Source: Brevibacillus aydinogluensis (GTDB taxonomy: Bacteria > Bacillota > Bacilli > Brevibacillales > Brevibacillaceae). Taken from it: a stretch of 64,000 nt of DNA. The notes under the pieces were generated by a model. It was not told the DNA's origin. It searched no databases and was given only the letters and a program-made list of their open reading frames with translations. Of this stretch, positions 1-7,429 are shown one piece after another. Location: assembly GCF_031954365.1 (NCBI RefSeq), contig NZ_JAUSVZ010000005.1. The stretch is one strand, 5' to 3'. Both the position numbers and the translations under genes were made by a program. Positions within the stretch are counted from its first letter, which is position 1, and the number at the start of each line of letters is the position of its first letter.

Positions 1-198
1 AGTCAAATTTTTTTTTGGCGGCAGACCAATCACATCCAGTGTAAAGGGAACCATGTGCACATTCACCGCTTAATTTCTGGAAATCGAATGAATTCATGGA
101 AATTCGATGCACATTCCGGACTTTTCTCTCTCGGCGGGTATGGTATCATGAAAATACGGCTGCCAGAACGTGAGGAAGGAAAAGGAAGGAACGAGGAT

Positions 199-1182
199 AT
201 GGAACAGGTGATTATCATCGGAGCCGGACCGTGCGGATTGGCGGCTGCGGTGGAATGCAAGCGGGCAGGGATCGACCCGCTCGTGATTGAAAAAGGGCCC
301 TTGGTCAATTCCATCTACCGGTATCCGACGTACATGATCTTTCACAGCACGCCGGAATTGCTGGAGATCGGCGATATTCCGTTTACCACGGCCAACGAAA
401 AGCCGACCAGACTGGAAGCGCTCAACTACTACCGGCTGGTGGCAACGCGCAATGACCTGCGCGTCCGCTGTTACGAGACGGTGACGGCGGCGGAGCGGAC
501 GGCGGACGGGTTTCGGCTGACGACCGTCGACCGGTTTCAGGCGGTGCAGACGTATGAGTGCCGGCGCCTGATCATCGCCACCGGCTATTTTGACAACCCC
601 AACCGCTTGGGCGTGCCGGGCGAGGATCTGCCGAAAGTTTCGTCGTTTTACACGGAAGCCCACCCGTACAGCGGGATGAAAGTGGCGATTGTCGGCGGCA
701 ACAACTCGGCAGTGGACGCCGCACTGGAGCTGGAGCGGGCGGGAGCCGAAGTGACCGTGATTTGCCGCAAGCCGCAGTTGTCCGACCGCGTCAAGGCGTG
801 GACGCGTCCCGTGTTTGAAAGCATGGTGCAGAAAGGGCGGATACGCATTCTCTACGAAGCGACTGTGCAGGCCATTACAGAGCGGGAAGTCCACGTAGTG
901 CAACAGGGAAAAACGCTCACACTGGAAAACGACTTCGTCTTATCGCTGATCGGATTCCGTCCCGACCGGACGCTGCTGCACGCCCTGGGCGGGAAGATAG
1001 ACCTCGAAAGCGGCGTGCCCGTACACGATCCCGAGACGATGGAGACCAATGTTCCCGGTCTCTACATCGCCGGCGTCATTGCCTCCGGTCACCACGCCAA
1101 CGCCATCTTCATCGAGAACGGCCGCTTCCACGGCAAGCTGATCGCCCGCCATCTGGCCGGTCAGCTCCAATCGGATGGATAG
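199..1182 (+). CDS. ypdA: YpdA-family bacillithiol-disulfide reductase (FAD/NAD(P)H oxidoreductase)
   Basis: Predicted soluble flavoprotein of 327 residues, close to the usual YpdA length. The family reduces bacillithiol disulfide with NADPH and belongs to the low-molecular-weight thiol redox system of Firmicutes. The N-terminus carries the FAD-binding motif GAGPCG (residues 8-13), whose cysteine matches the active-site Cys described for YpdA. A second Rossmann fold, with GGNNSA, begins near residue 160, and a late ATG-type segment reads YIAGVIASG. The start at 199 is chosen because GAGGAT precedes it and the FAD motif follows at once; the frame stays open upstream to 55 but that part does not resemble the family. 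It is a single gene closed by a bidirectional terminator. Confidence 0.88.
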   Translation: MEQVIIIGAGPCGLAAAVECKRAGIDPLVIEKGPLVNSIYRYPTYMIFHSTPELLEIGDIPFTTANEKPTRLEALNYYRLVATRNDLRVRCYETVTAAERTADGFRLTTVDRFQAVQTYECRRLIIATGYFDNPNRLGVPGEDLPKVSSFYTEAHPYSGMKVAIVGGNNSAVDAALELERAGAEVTVICRKPQLSDRVKAWTRPVFESMVQKGRIRILYEATVQAITEREVHVVQQGKTLTLENDFVLSLIGFRPDRTLLHALGGKIDLESGVPVHDPETMETNVPGLYIAGVIASGHHANAIFIENGRFHGKLIARHLAGQLQSDG

Positions 1183-1229
1183 AAAAAAAGACAACGCGCC
1201 CTACCGTACGGGCAAGCGTTGTCTTTTTT
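1183..1229. terminator. Bidirectional intrinsic terminator between ypdA and the HIT gene
   Basis: The arms AAAAAAGACAACGC and GCGTTGTCTTTTTT flank a short GC-containing loop, giving a stem with A/T tracts on both sides. It can end transcription from both convergent genes. Confidence 0.85.
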
Positions 1230-1253
1230 CATGCGGCTCGGTGCTGTGGCCGC

Positions 1254-1592
1254 TTACATCGTCCACTGCAGCTGACGGCCGCCGATCACGTGGTAGTGAA
1301 TGTGGAAGACGGTCTGCTGGCCGTGCTTGCCGATGTTGGTCACGACGCGGAATCCGTCCTGGTTCACGCCGGTCAGCTCGGCTACTTTTTGCAGACCCAG
1401 GTGCAGATGGCCGATCAGCTCCTTGTCTTCCGGCTGAATCTCCATCAGCGAGGAGATGTGCTTCTTCGGAATGACCAGCACATGCACCGGCGCGATCGGA
1501 TTGATGTCGTGAAACGCCAGGATGTGATCGTCCTCATACACCTTTTTCGACGGCAGTTCTCCCTGCACGATTTTGCAAAAAATGCAATCCAT
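1254..1592 (-). CDS. HIT (histidine triad) family protein, HinT-like
   Basis: Small nucleotide-binding hydrolase of 112 residues. The family hydrolyses nucleoside phosphoramidates and related adenylylated compounds. The diagnostic triad HIHYHV lies near the C-terminus, and the N-terminus reads MDCIFCKI with the CxxC typical of HINT proteins. The start at 1592 is supported by AGGAAGG about 8 nt upstream; the frame extends further upstream without homology. The length fits the PKCI/HINT branch better than the longer Bacillus Hit protein. It stands alone, convergent with ypdA. Confidence 0.88.
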   Translation of the reverse strand: MDCIFCKIVQGELPSKKVYEDDHILAFHDINPIAPVHVLVIPKKHISSLMEIQPEDKELIGHLHLGLQKVAELTGVNQDGFRVVTNIGKHGQQTVFHIHYHVIGGRQLQWTM

Positions 1593-1697
1593 TGCGGCAT
1601 CCTTCCTTTTTTGGTTTTCTCTCTTATATTGGATGAGATTCGCCATAAACATCCTATTTCCTGTCGGATGATGAGGCCGCGTGCAAGCGTTTTTACC

Positions 1698-1725
1698 TTG
1701 CAATCTTCCTCCATTTGGTTATAAT
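1698..1725 (+). promoter_or_regulatory. SigA-type promoter for the formate dehydrogenase operon
   Basis: A -35 element TTGCAA (1698-1703) is followed after 16 bp by a perfect -10 TATAAT (1720-1725). Transcription would start near 1732 and leave a leader of about 185 nt before the fdh start codon. Confidence 0.7.
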
Positions 1726-1730
1726 GAGGG

Positions 1731-1835
1731 TGAGAAGTTCATTGATGCTTGCAGGAATGCACTCATTTCTGGCACATCCTGGCTTCTCAGTTCTTATGGC
1801 GGGATTGATAACTGGTATGGAAGATGCTAAGTATT
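1731..1835 (+). promoter_or_regulatory. Candidate structured 5' leader (possible riboswitch aptamer) of the fdh operon
   Basis: Between the promoter and a terminator-like hairpin lies about 105 nt of non-coding leader. A closing helix TGAGAAG (1731-1737) / CTTCTCA (1783-1789) encloses a second hairpin GGAATG/CATTTC, and a further purine-rich segment follows up to the terminator. Promoter, folded element, terminator, RBS is the usual order of a transcriptional riboswitch. I could not match it to a known class; a molybdenum- or tungsten-cofactor element would make biological sense for this operon, but I do not see that consensus. Confidence 0.4.
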
Positions 1836-1898
1836 AACCCACCATAAAACAGCTTGAGCGCTTTTTGCAGGCGCGGGTTGTTTTATGGTGGGTTTTTT
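1836..1898 (+). terminator. Attenuator-like intrinsic terminator in the fdh leader
   Basis: The arms ACCCACCATAAAAC and GTTTTATGGTGGGT form a long, nearly perfect stem followed by TTTTTT (1893-1898). It ends about 20 nt before the start codon of the formate dehydrogenase gene, so it must be read through or prevented from folding for the operon to be expressed. Confidence 0.75.
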
Positions 1899-1916
1899 GC
1901 TTCAGAGGAGGGACCG

Positions 1917-4874
1917 ATGGAACAGAAAACAGTGCGATTCCACTTGAATGGTGAGGTGCACGAGGCCAAAGCAGGCACCCGCATCCTGGACTACATGCTG
2001 GAGAACGGGATCGAACATCCACACATCTGCTATTCACCGGTGTTGGGGCCGATTCAGAGCTGCGACACCTGTATGTGCGAAGTCGACGGCAAGATCATGC
2101 GCGCCTGCTCGACGACGATCACCGAGGGCATGCAGATCGAGAGCGCATCCGCCCGTGCCCGCGCCGCCCAAATGGAAGCGATGGACCGGGTACTGGAAAA
2201 CCACATGCTCTACTGTACGGTGTGCGACAACAACAACGGAAACTGCCGCGTGCACAACACGACAGAACTCCTGCACGTGCAGCATCAAAACCGTCCGTTC
2301 CGGGAAAAAGGGTACGAAGTCGACATGTCCCACCCGTTTTACCGCTACGATCCCAACCAGTGCATTTTGTGCGGACGCTGCGTCGAGGTGTGTCAGGATC
2401 TGCAGGTGAACGAAACGCTGACCATTGACTGGGCGCGGGATATGCCGCGGGTCATCTGGGACGACGACAAGCCGATCAACGAGTCGTCCTGTGTCTCCTG
2501 CGGCCAGTGCGTCACCGTATGCCCGTGCAACGCGCTGATGGAGAAGTCGATGCTGGGCCAAGCGGGGTTCATGACCGGCCTGGACAAAGACCTGCTCAAT
2601 CCGATGATCGATCTGGTCAAGCAAGTGGAGCCGGACTATGGCAGCGTCATGGCCATTTCCGAAATCGAAGCGGCCATGCGTGAGACCCGCACGAAGAAGA
2701 CCAAGACGGTCTGCACGTTCTGCGGTGTGGGCTGTTCGTTTGAAGTGTGGACGAAAGGACGCCAGATTTTGAAAATTGAACCGACGGAAGATGCGCCGGT
2801 CAACAGCGTTTCCACATGCGTCAAAGGCAAGTTCGGCTGGGATTTTGTCAACAGCGACCAGCGCCTGACCACGCCGCTGATCCGCCGAGGGGACGCATTC
2901 GTTCCGGCGAGCTGGGACGAAGCGCTTACGCTGATCGCCGAGAAACTGGGCGCGATCAAGCAAACGCATGGCGGCAGCGCGCTCGGCTTCATCAGTTCGT
3001 CCAAGACGACCAACGAGGAAGCGTACCTGGTGCAGAAGCTGGCCCGTCAGGTATTTGAAACCAACAACGTGGACAACTGCGCCCGTTACTGTCAGACGCC
3101 GGCTTCAGACGGGCTGATGAATACGGTGGGCATTGGCGGTGACTCCGGCACGATCAAGGACATCGCATCCGCTGGATTGGTGATCATTGTCGGAGCCAAC
3201 CCGGCGGAGGGGCATCCGGTGCTTGCCACCCGCATCAAACGGGCGAAGAAGCTGTACGGCCAGAAACTGATCGTCTCCGATCTGCGCAAACACGAGATGG
3301 CGGAACGTTCCGACTTGTTCCTGCACCCGCGGCAGGGGACAGACTTTGTCTGGATCACGGCTGTGGCCAAGTACATCATCGATCAGGGATGGCATGACGA
3401 AGCCTTTATCAAAGCCCGCGTGAACAACTACGAAGCATACCTGAAACATGTGGAAAAGTACACGCTGGACTATGCGGAAGAGGTGACCGGCATCCCGAAG
3501 GAACAGCTGATCAAAGCCGCGACGATGATTCACGAAGCGGACGGCACGTGCGTGCTGTGGGGAATGGGCGTGACGCAGAATGTCGCCGGTTCGCACACTT
3601 CCATGGCGATTGCCAACCTGCTATTGATCACCGGCAACTTCGGCCGTCCGGGGGCGGGCGCCTATCCGCTGCGCGGCCACAACAACGTGCAGGGCACCTG
3701 CGACATGGGGGCGCTGCCCAGCTTCCTGCCGGGGTATCAGAGCGTAAAAGATGACGTGGCCCGGAAGCGATTTGAACACGCTTACGGTGTATCCATTTCC
3801 AGCGAGCCGGGACTGACCAGCATTCAAATGCTGGAAGCGATCGAAAAAGGCACGCTGAAAGCGATGTACGTGGTAGGCGAAGACATGGCCTGGGTGGATT
3901 CCAACTCCAACCACGTCCATGAGATGTTAAGCCAGCTGGAATTCTTCGTCGTGCAGGACGTCTTTTTCACCAAGACGGCCCAGTTTGCCGACGTGATTTT
4001 GCCGGCCGCGCCGTCTCTCGAAAAGGAAGGGACGTTTACCAATACGGAGCGGCGCATTCAGCGTCTGTACCAGGTGTTTGAACCGCTTGGGGATTCCAAG
4101 CCGGACTGGTGGATCATTCAGCAAGTCGCCAGACGCATGGGCTACGACTGGAACTACAGCCACCCGAGCGAGATCATGGATGAAATTGCCTCGCTCACGC
4201 CGTTTTTTGCCGGCGTCTCCTACGATCGTCTGGAAGGCTGGAACAGCCTGGTGTGGCCGGTTCACCCGGATGGCACGGATGAACCGCTTCTCTACAAGGA
4301 GCGCTTCAACTTCCCGGACGGCCGGGCGCGCTTGTCGCTGGTGGATTACGTGCCCCCGGTCGAATATCCGGCGGAATTTGACCTCGTCGTCAACAACGGC
4401 CGGATGCTGGAACATTTCCACGAGGGCAATCTGACCGGCAAATCTTCAGGTATTACCTACAAGGTGCCGGACGTCTTCGTCGAAGTGTCGCCGGAGCTGG
4501 CCCGCGAACGCGGCATTCAGGACGGCACGCTGGTCCGCCTGGTGTCCCCGTACGGCGCAATCAAGCTGCGGGCAGTGGTCACCAATCGCGTCCACGGCAA
4601 GGAACTGTTTGTCCCGATGCACTCTGCCAGCCACGAAAACGCGATCAACATCCTGACCGGCAGCGCCCTCGACGTGCGGACGCAGACCCCGGCATACAAA
4701 CAGACCAAGGTGCGCATGGAAATCATCGAACGGGACGGGGAAAATCCGCTGCCGAGGTACAATCCGCGCTACGCCAAGCGCAACCCGCAATTGGGCGTGC
4801 AGGTGGAACGCAAATGGGCGCGCAGCGACTACGAGCCCATCGCAGATGTCAACGCGGCAGGAGGTGCGCAATAA
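1917..4874 (+). CDS. fdhF: Formate dehydrogenase catalytic subunit (YjgC/FdhF-like molybdopterin oxidoreductase)
   Basis: Large molybdopterin enzyme of 985 residues that oxidises formate to CO2; the size matches B. subtilis YjgC. Domains in order: an N-terminal [2Fe-2S] plant-ferredoxin/NuoG-like region (Cys cluster from about residue 38), a His-Cys region near 100-115, two [4Fe-4S] ferredoxin motifs (CILCGRC from residue 149 and CVSCGQC near 192), the CTFCGVGC motif at about 266-273, then the molybdopterin domain and a C-terminal molydopterin-dinucleotide-binding domain. The active-site position is Cys392 in CARYC, not selenocysteine. ATG 1917 follows AGAGGAGG. It overlaps the DUF1641 gene by one base, so the two are probably co-translated. 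Confidence 0.92.
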   Translation: MEQKTVRFHLNGEVHEAKAGTRILDYMLENGIEHPHICYSPVLGPIQSCDTCMCEVDGKIMRACSTTITEGMQIESASARARAAQMEAMDRVLENHMLYCTVCDNNNGNCRVHNTTELLHVQHQNRPFREKGYEVDMSHPFYRYDPNQCILCGRCVEVCQDLQVNETLTIDWARDMPRVIWDDDKPINESSCVSCGQCVTVCPCNALMEKSMLGQAGFMTGLDKDLLNPMIDLVKQVEPDYGSVMAISEIEAAMRETRTKKTKTVCTFCGVGCSFEVWTKGRQILKIEPTEDAPVNSVSTCVKGKFGWDFVNSDQRLTTPLIRRGDAFVPASWDEALTLIAEKLGAIKQTHGGSALGFISSSKTTNEEAYLVQKLARQVFETNNVDNCARYCQTPASDGLMNTVGIGGDSGTIKDIASAGLVIIVGANPAEGHPVLATRIKRAKKLYGQKLIVSDLRKHEMAERSDLFLHPRQGTDFVWITAVAKYIIDQGWHDEAFIKARVNNYEAYLKHVEKYTLDYAEEVTGIPKEQLIKAATMIHEADGTCVLWGMGVTQNVAGSHTSMAIANLLLITGNFGRPGAGAYPLRGHNNVQGTCDMGALPSFLPGYQSVKDDVARKRFEHAYGVSISSEPGLTSIQMLEAIEKGTLKAMYVVGEDMAWVDSNSNHVHEMLSQLEFFVVQDVFFTKTAQFADVILPAAPSLEKEGTFTNTERRIQRLYQVFEPLGDSKPDWWIIQQVARRMGYDWNYSHPSEIMDEIASLTPFFAGVSYDRLEGWNSLVWPVHPDGTDEPLLYKERFNFPDGRARLSLVDYVPPVEYPAEFDLVVNNGRMLEHFHEGNLTGKSSGITYKVPDVFVEVSPELARERGIQDGTLVRLVSPYGAIKLRAVVTNRVHGKELFVPMHSASHENAINILTGSALDVRTQTPAYKQTKVRMEIIERDGENPLPRYNPRYAKRNPQLGVQVERKWARSDYEPIADVNAAGGAQ

Positions 4875-5353
4875 TGGCAAAACCGACGACGAAAATCGTG
4901 CGGCCTGTGCTCACCGAAGCAGAAAAGCAGGCGCAGGCGCTGGAGCAGGTGAAACAAGATGCGGCGCAGCACGCGGAAGGCATCCGCGAAGCGCTGAAAC
5001 TGCTGCAGGAATTGCATGACAGCGGCATCCTGGAGGCGCTGAAGTCGCTCATCGAAGCAAAGGAAAAGGTGGCCAAGATCGCCGTGGGCCAACTGCTTCG
5101 CCCGCCTGTCACCAACTCGATCAACAACGCGATGGCAGCGGCCGAAGCTCTGGCGGAAATCGAGCCGGACATGACCAAAAAGCTGGTCGGCAGTCTGGTC
5201 CAAGGGCTGCAGCAGGCCAAAGCAGGGCTCGAACAGGACAGCAAAGTGGGCCTGTTTGACCTGGTCAGAGCGCTGCAGGACCCTGACATTAACCGGGCGA
5301 TCAGCTTCGGCCTCAACCTGTTGAAAGGCATGGGGCAGGGATTGAAAGAGTAA
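4874..5353 (+). CDS. DUF1641 family protein (YjgD/YrhD-like), fdh partner
   Basis: A 159-residue predicted soluble, mostly alpha-helical protein. DUF1641 genes accompany formate dehydrogenase genes in Bacillus (yjgC-yjgD, yrhE-yrhD), and the order is the same here. The start codon overlaps the fdh stop codon (TAATG), a sign of translational coupling. Two segments with LLQELHDSGIL and GLLQ-type leucine/glycine-rich helices recall the family repeats. A role in assembly of, or electron transfer with, the dehydrogenase is plausible but not shown by the sequence. Confidence 0.85.
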   Translation: MAKPTTKIVRPVLTEAEKQAQALEQVKQDAAQHAEGIREALKLLQELHDSGILEALKSLIEAKEKVAKIAVGQLLRPPVTNSINNAMAAAEALAEIEPDMTKKLVGSLVQGLQQAKAGLEQDSKVGLFDLVRALQDPDINRAISFGLNLLKGMGQGLKE

Positions 5354-5379
5354 ATGTTGGCATGAGATGTGGTGATTGG

Positions 5380-5790
5380 ATGTCCAGACGTGTGGAACAT
5401 GAATTCAGCAAGCTCGTACGCGAGATTCGCAAGGAATACGTGGGCTGCGGCCCGCAGCAGATCCGGACGCGATTCGTGGGCCCGTGGGCCATCACCGAGA
5501 TGACTGGCAACTTGACCGACGTGGAAAAGTGGATGATTGATTCGGAAGAGGGCCGGCGCATCATCCATGAGACGAGAACGAAAATGGTCAAAGACATTTA
5601 CAAACATGCCGAGGTGGTTGAGAAACTGGAAAAACTGGTCCACGCGAAACTGGTTACGCTGTTTGCGGACATCAATCTCGCAAGCGATGTCGCGATCACG
5701 GTGTTCGTATTTGACCGGGATATCCAGTCCGACGCACGATGGTTTGCCCGTTCGTCGGTGTCCCGGAGAACGCCCGTGGGCTCCCCGTAA
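5380..5790 (+). CDS. DUF2294 / MpsC-like protein
   Basis: Soluble protein of about 136 residues with the DUF2294 pattern: an N-terminal helix with KLVREIRKEYVGCGPQQIRT, then a beta segment, a KTP-EGR-like helix (DSEEGRRIIHETR) and a C-terminal VTLFADINLASDVAITVFVFDRD segment. The family is now called MpsC after the staphylococcal Mps locus linked to bicarbonate supply. The start at 5380 follows GGTGAT; an upstream in-frame ATG at 5362 is the alternative. It is the third gene of the fdh operon, 26 bp after DUF1641. A link between CO2/bicarbonate and formate oxidation is an appealing inference. Confidence 0.75.
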   Translation: MSRRVEHEFSKLVREIRKEYVGCGPQQIRTRFVGPWAITEMTGNLTDVEKWMIDSEEGRRIIHETRTKMVKDIYKHAEVVEKLEKLVHAKLVTLFADINLASDVAITVFVFDRDIQSDARWFARSSVSRRTPVGSP

Positions 5791-5811
5791 TTGTTGCCCA
5801 CCAGGAGCATG

Positions 5812-5856
5812 CGGCCGCGTCTGCATCCAGTCCGGATGTGGGCGCGGCTATTTTTC
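5812..5856 (+). terminator. Terminator of the fdh operon
   Basis: GGCCGCG and CGCGGC-type arms separated by an imperfect CATCC/GGATG inner stem are followed by TATTTTT. It lies just after the DUF2294 stop codon. Confidence 0.75.
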
Positions 5857-5986
5857 GTATGAAAGTAGAGCGCTGGCCGCGTACGTTTCCTGCCAATCTC
5901 TCTAGTCAAAAGGAACTAGGTGTATAGTAAGGGAAATATTTGAAGAAAATACATAAATATAGGTAATCATTCCCAAGAAAAAAGAC

Positions 5987-6029
5987 TGGACAGCCTATAT
6001 GATTAGGATATACTTACAGAATTTTCTGT
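5987..6029 (+). promoter_or_regulatory. Promoter with palindromic operator upstream of namZ
   Basis: A -35-like TGGACA (5987-5992), a 16-bp spacer and -10 TATACT (6009-6014) are followed immediately by the palindrome ACAGAATTTTCTGT (6016-6029). A repressor bound there would sit on the transcription start. This occupies most of the otherwise gene-free 5857-6153 stretch. The regulator is unknown; muramic-acid recycling genes are often under an RpiR-type regulator (MurR), which is not encoded in this window. Confidence 0.5.
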
Positions 6030-6153
6030 CAAAGAAATCTCCATTCCAGAGAGGAGGGGGCAGGAGTCAAGCGGGTTTTCTCGACAAGGTGAAAGGGAAT
6101 GTCGCGGCTTTTTCCATTTGCAGTCGACTATGTTCACACACGAGGTGATCCTG

Positions 6154-7416
6154 TTGAAACTCATCCGCTGGTCGATGCTTCTTCTGTCACTGGCACTGCT
6201 GGGTACGATAAGCATGGCGGGTGCGGCCGCCCCCGGATTGGCCAAGGATAAGCCAAACGGCCGCAGCGTCCAGACGGGCATCGAGGTGCTGCTTGACAAA
6301 CCGGATCTGGTCAAAGGGAAAAGAGTGGGGTTGATCACCAACCCGACCGGTGTTACCAGTGATCTGACGCACGACGTCGATGCCCTGCTGGCCAAAAAAG
6401 TGAACCTGGTGGCCGTCTACGGACCGGAGCACGGTATTCGCGGAACAGAACAGGCCGGTTCGGCGCCTGGCACCTACGAAGACCCGAAAACGGGGCTGCC
6501 GTTTTACAATCTGTACAACAAGTCGCCGGAAGAGATCGCGCCGCTGTTTCGGGATGTGGATGTCGTGTTGTTTGACATCCAGGATGTCGGTTCCCGATTC
6601 TATACCTACATATCAACGATGGCGTACGCGATGAAAGCGGCCGCATTGGAGGACAAACCGTTTATTGTGTTGGACAGACCCAACCCGATCGGCGGGGAAA
6701 AAGTGGAGGGCCCCGTTCTCGAGCCCGGTTACGAGTCGTTTGTCGGAATTTACCCCATCCCGATTCGCCACGGTATGACCGTGGGTGAACTGGCCATGCT
6801 GTTTAACGATCAGTATCTGGAAAAGGAGATCGGGAAAAAAGCGGATCTCACGGTCGTGAAGATGAAAGGCTGGAAGCGGGACATGTGGTATGATGAAACG
6901 GGTCTTCCCTGGGTGCTGCCTTCCCCCAACATGCCGACGTTGGAGACAGCGACGGTCTATCCGGGCAACTGTCTGTTTGAAGCGACCAACCTGTCCGAAG
7001 GCCGGGGAACGACGCGGCCCTTTGAACTGATCGGTGCACCGTACATCAAGGCGTGGGAGCTGGCCGATCGGATAAATGCGCGCCGACTGCCTGGCGTCAG
7101 CTTCCGCGAGGCGTATTTCAATCCGACGTTTTCCAAGCACGCGGGCGTGAATGTCGGCGGGCTGCAGGTATACGTGACCGACCGGAACAAGTACGATCCG
7201 ATTCACACAGCTCTCGCCATCATCGAGGAAGTCAAAGACCTGTATCCGGACGACTTCGCCTGGAGAGCCGACAACTGGATCGACAAGTTGACCGGATCGG
7301 ACAAGGTCCGCAAGGCGATGGACGCAGGCACGCCTGTCGAGGAGATCGTCAAATCGTGGCGGGGTGAATTGGACGCATTCAAGAAACTGCGCAAGTCCTA
7401 TCTGCTGTACCACTAG
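6154..7416 (+). CDS. namZ: Exo-beta-N-acetylmuramidase NamZ (DUF1343, YbbC-like), secreted
   Basis: A 420-residue exported enzyme of the DUF1343 family. In B. subtilis NamZ releases MurNAc from non-reducing ends of peptidoglycan fragments. The N-terminus is a typical signal peptide (MKLIRW, a leucine-rich core, then AGAAAPG). Conserved features visible are GLITNPTGV, YGPEHGIRG, DIQDVGSRFYTY, LDRPNPIGG and the NLSEGRGTTRPFE segment. The TTG start at 6154 is preferred because GAGGTGAT lies just upstream; longer starts would put residues before the signal peptide. It leads a three-gene recycling operon with 13- and 2-bp gaps. Confidence 0.9.
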   Translation: MKLIRWSMLLLSLALLGTISMAGAAAPGLAKDKPNGRSVQTGIEVLLDKPDLVKGKRVGLITNPTGVTSDLTHDVDALLAKKVNLVAVYGPEHGIRGTEQAGSAPGTYEDPKTGLPFYNLYNKSPEEIAPLFRDVDVVLFDIQDVGSRFYTYISTMAYAMKAAALEDKPFIVLDRPNPIGGEKVEGPVLEPGYESFVGIYPIPIRHGMTVGELAMLFNDQYLEKEIGKKADLTVVKMKGWKRDMWYDETGLPWVLPSPNMPTLETATVYPGNCLFEATNLSEGRGTTRPFELIGAPYIKAWELADRINARRLPGVSFREAYFNPTFSKHAGVNVGGLQVYVTDRNKYDPIHTALAIIEEVKDLYPDDFAWRADNWIDKLTGSDKVRKAMDAGTPVEEIVKSWRGELDAFKKLRKSYLLYH

Positions 7417-7429
7417 GGAGGAGTAGACG

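Noticed and set aside
3078..3092. Selenocysteine in formate dehydrogenase
   Set aside because: The catalytic position is a normal cysteine codon (Cys392 in CARYC) with no in-frame TGA.
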